NCBI GenBank assembly: GCA_964522505.1
Contig: CAZFWJ010000113.1
Coordinates: forward strand, 1-5,798
From: GYS-P2D sp964522505
GTDB taxonomy: Bacteria; Bacteroidota; Bacteroidia; Chitinophagales; Saprospiraceae
Length of the DNA: 5,798 nt
Direction of reading: 5' to 3'
Shown here: positions 5,495 to 5,798 of the stretch, one piece after another
How positions within the stretch are numbered: position 1 is the stretch's first letter
Layout: every line of letters starts with the position of its first letter
Notes under the pieces: generated by a model
Told to the model about the DNA's origin: nothing
Database searches by the model: none
The model's input: only the letters and a program-made list of their open reading frames with translations
Program-made: the position numbers and the translations under genes

Positions 5495-5798
5495 GCGCTA
5501 TAAGATCCATCCGATCATTCATAGGCGCATCTAATTATGAGCAATCCAAACAATTCTATCATGAACTGGGATTCGAGGTATCGGATATCTCCTCTAATAT
5601 GTGCTATATCAAAATAGCCGATGAGATCGGCTTCTATCTACAAGATTACTATGTCAAGGATTGGGTCAATAACTCCATGTTGTTCTTAGAAGCGGACGAT
5701 CTCGATAGCTTCTGGCAAGTCATCAAGGCTCTCGATCTCCCAAAGCGCTACGGTAGTGAGGTAAAGCTCTCCAAGATCGTAGATAATGATTGGGGGCG
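5491..5798 (+). CDS. VOC superfamily (glyoxalase/bleomycin-resistance fold) protein, 3' end cut by window
   Basis: The ATG overlaps the decarboxylase stop as ATGA, and the frame stays open for 102 codons to the window end, so the gene is partial. The N-terminus, MSAIRSIRSFIGASNYEQS, continues into KQFYHELGFEVSD. This is the beta-alpha-beta opening of a vicinal-oxygen-chelate module, with the typical FYxxLGF helix end. Next come strands ICYIK-like and IGFYLQDYY, then a second module beginning MLFLEADDLDSFW. Full-length relatives are about 120-130 residues, so roughly 20-30 are missing. Members of this fold include glyoxalases, dioxygenases and drug-binding proteins. The metal-binding ligands cannot be assigned confidently here and the function stays open. 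The overlap suggests translational coupling to the decarboxylase. Confidence 0.8.
   Translation, partial: MSAIRSIRSFIGASNYEQSKQFYHELGFEVSDISSNMCYIKIADEIGFYLQDYYVKDWVNNSMLFLEADDLDSFWQVIKALDLPKRYGSEVKLSKIVDNDWG

Noticed and set aside
1..5798. Mobile elements, CRISPR arrays, tRNA/rRNA genes and prophage or defence genes
   Set aside because: No transposase motifs, terminal inverted repeats, regularly spaced repeats or cloverleaf-like sequences were seen on reading both strands. The window is almost fully occupied by metabolic genes.

Overview
The window looks like a piece of a Bacteroidota chromosome, possibly from a marine Saprospirales- or Cytophagales-like organism, although the lineage is inferred. 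The evidence is as follows. Coding density is high with moderate GC. The ATG starts have almost no Shine-Dalgarno sequence and AT-rich leaders instead. The intergenic region carries matches to the Bacteroidota promoter -7 element TAnnTTTG. The gene types (GMC oxidoreductase, PlsC-like acyltransferase with an H-x5-D box, sphingolipid-type desaturase, VOC protein) also fit. No mobile element, CRISPR array, tRNA or rRNA is visible.

Layout: positions 1-95 are AT-rich flank with no secure gene. On the minus strand lie a PlsC-like membrane acyltransferase (1808-2821) and, 83 bp downstream of it, a choline-dehydrogenase-type GMC flavoprotein (96-1724). These are read in the order acyltransferase then GMC. 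A 153-bp divergent intergenic region (2822-2974) separates them from a plus-strand run: a fatty-acid/sphingolipid desaturase (2975-4000), a group II PLP-dependent decarboxylase (4022-5494, 21-bp gap), and the start of a VOC/glyoxalase-fold gene (from 5491, ATGA overlap, cut by the window end).

The most interesting gene is the desaturase. Along its whole length it resembles the eukaryotic dihydroceramide delta-4 desaturase family (human DEGS1 type). It has the N-terminal PH-x2-R...KKYP-x-IK-x-LM signature, all three histidine boxes and the YSYYGPLN...NVGYHNEHHDF block. Bacteroidota are known sphingolipid (and sulfonolipid) producers, so the simplest reading is a desaturase acting on a ceramide-like lipid, with a lipid acyltransferase divergently transcribed beside it. 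How the decarboxylase, GMC and VOC genes connect to that lipid is not visible from sequence. They may be a pathway or just neighbours.

The divergent intergenic region is unusually structured. It holds four copies of the hexamer AAGCTA/TAGCTT, a perfect 14-bp palindrome, and candidate back-to-back promoters. In the desaturase leader two hairpins that cannot form together share one arm. This is the main candidate for undescribed regulation in the window.
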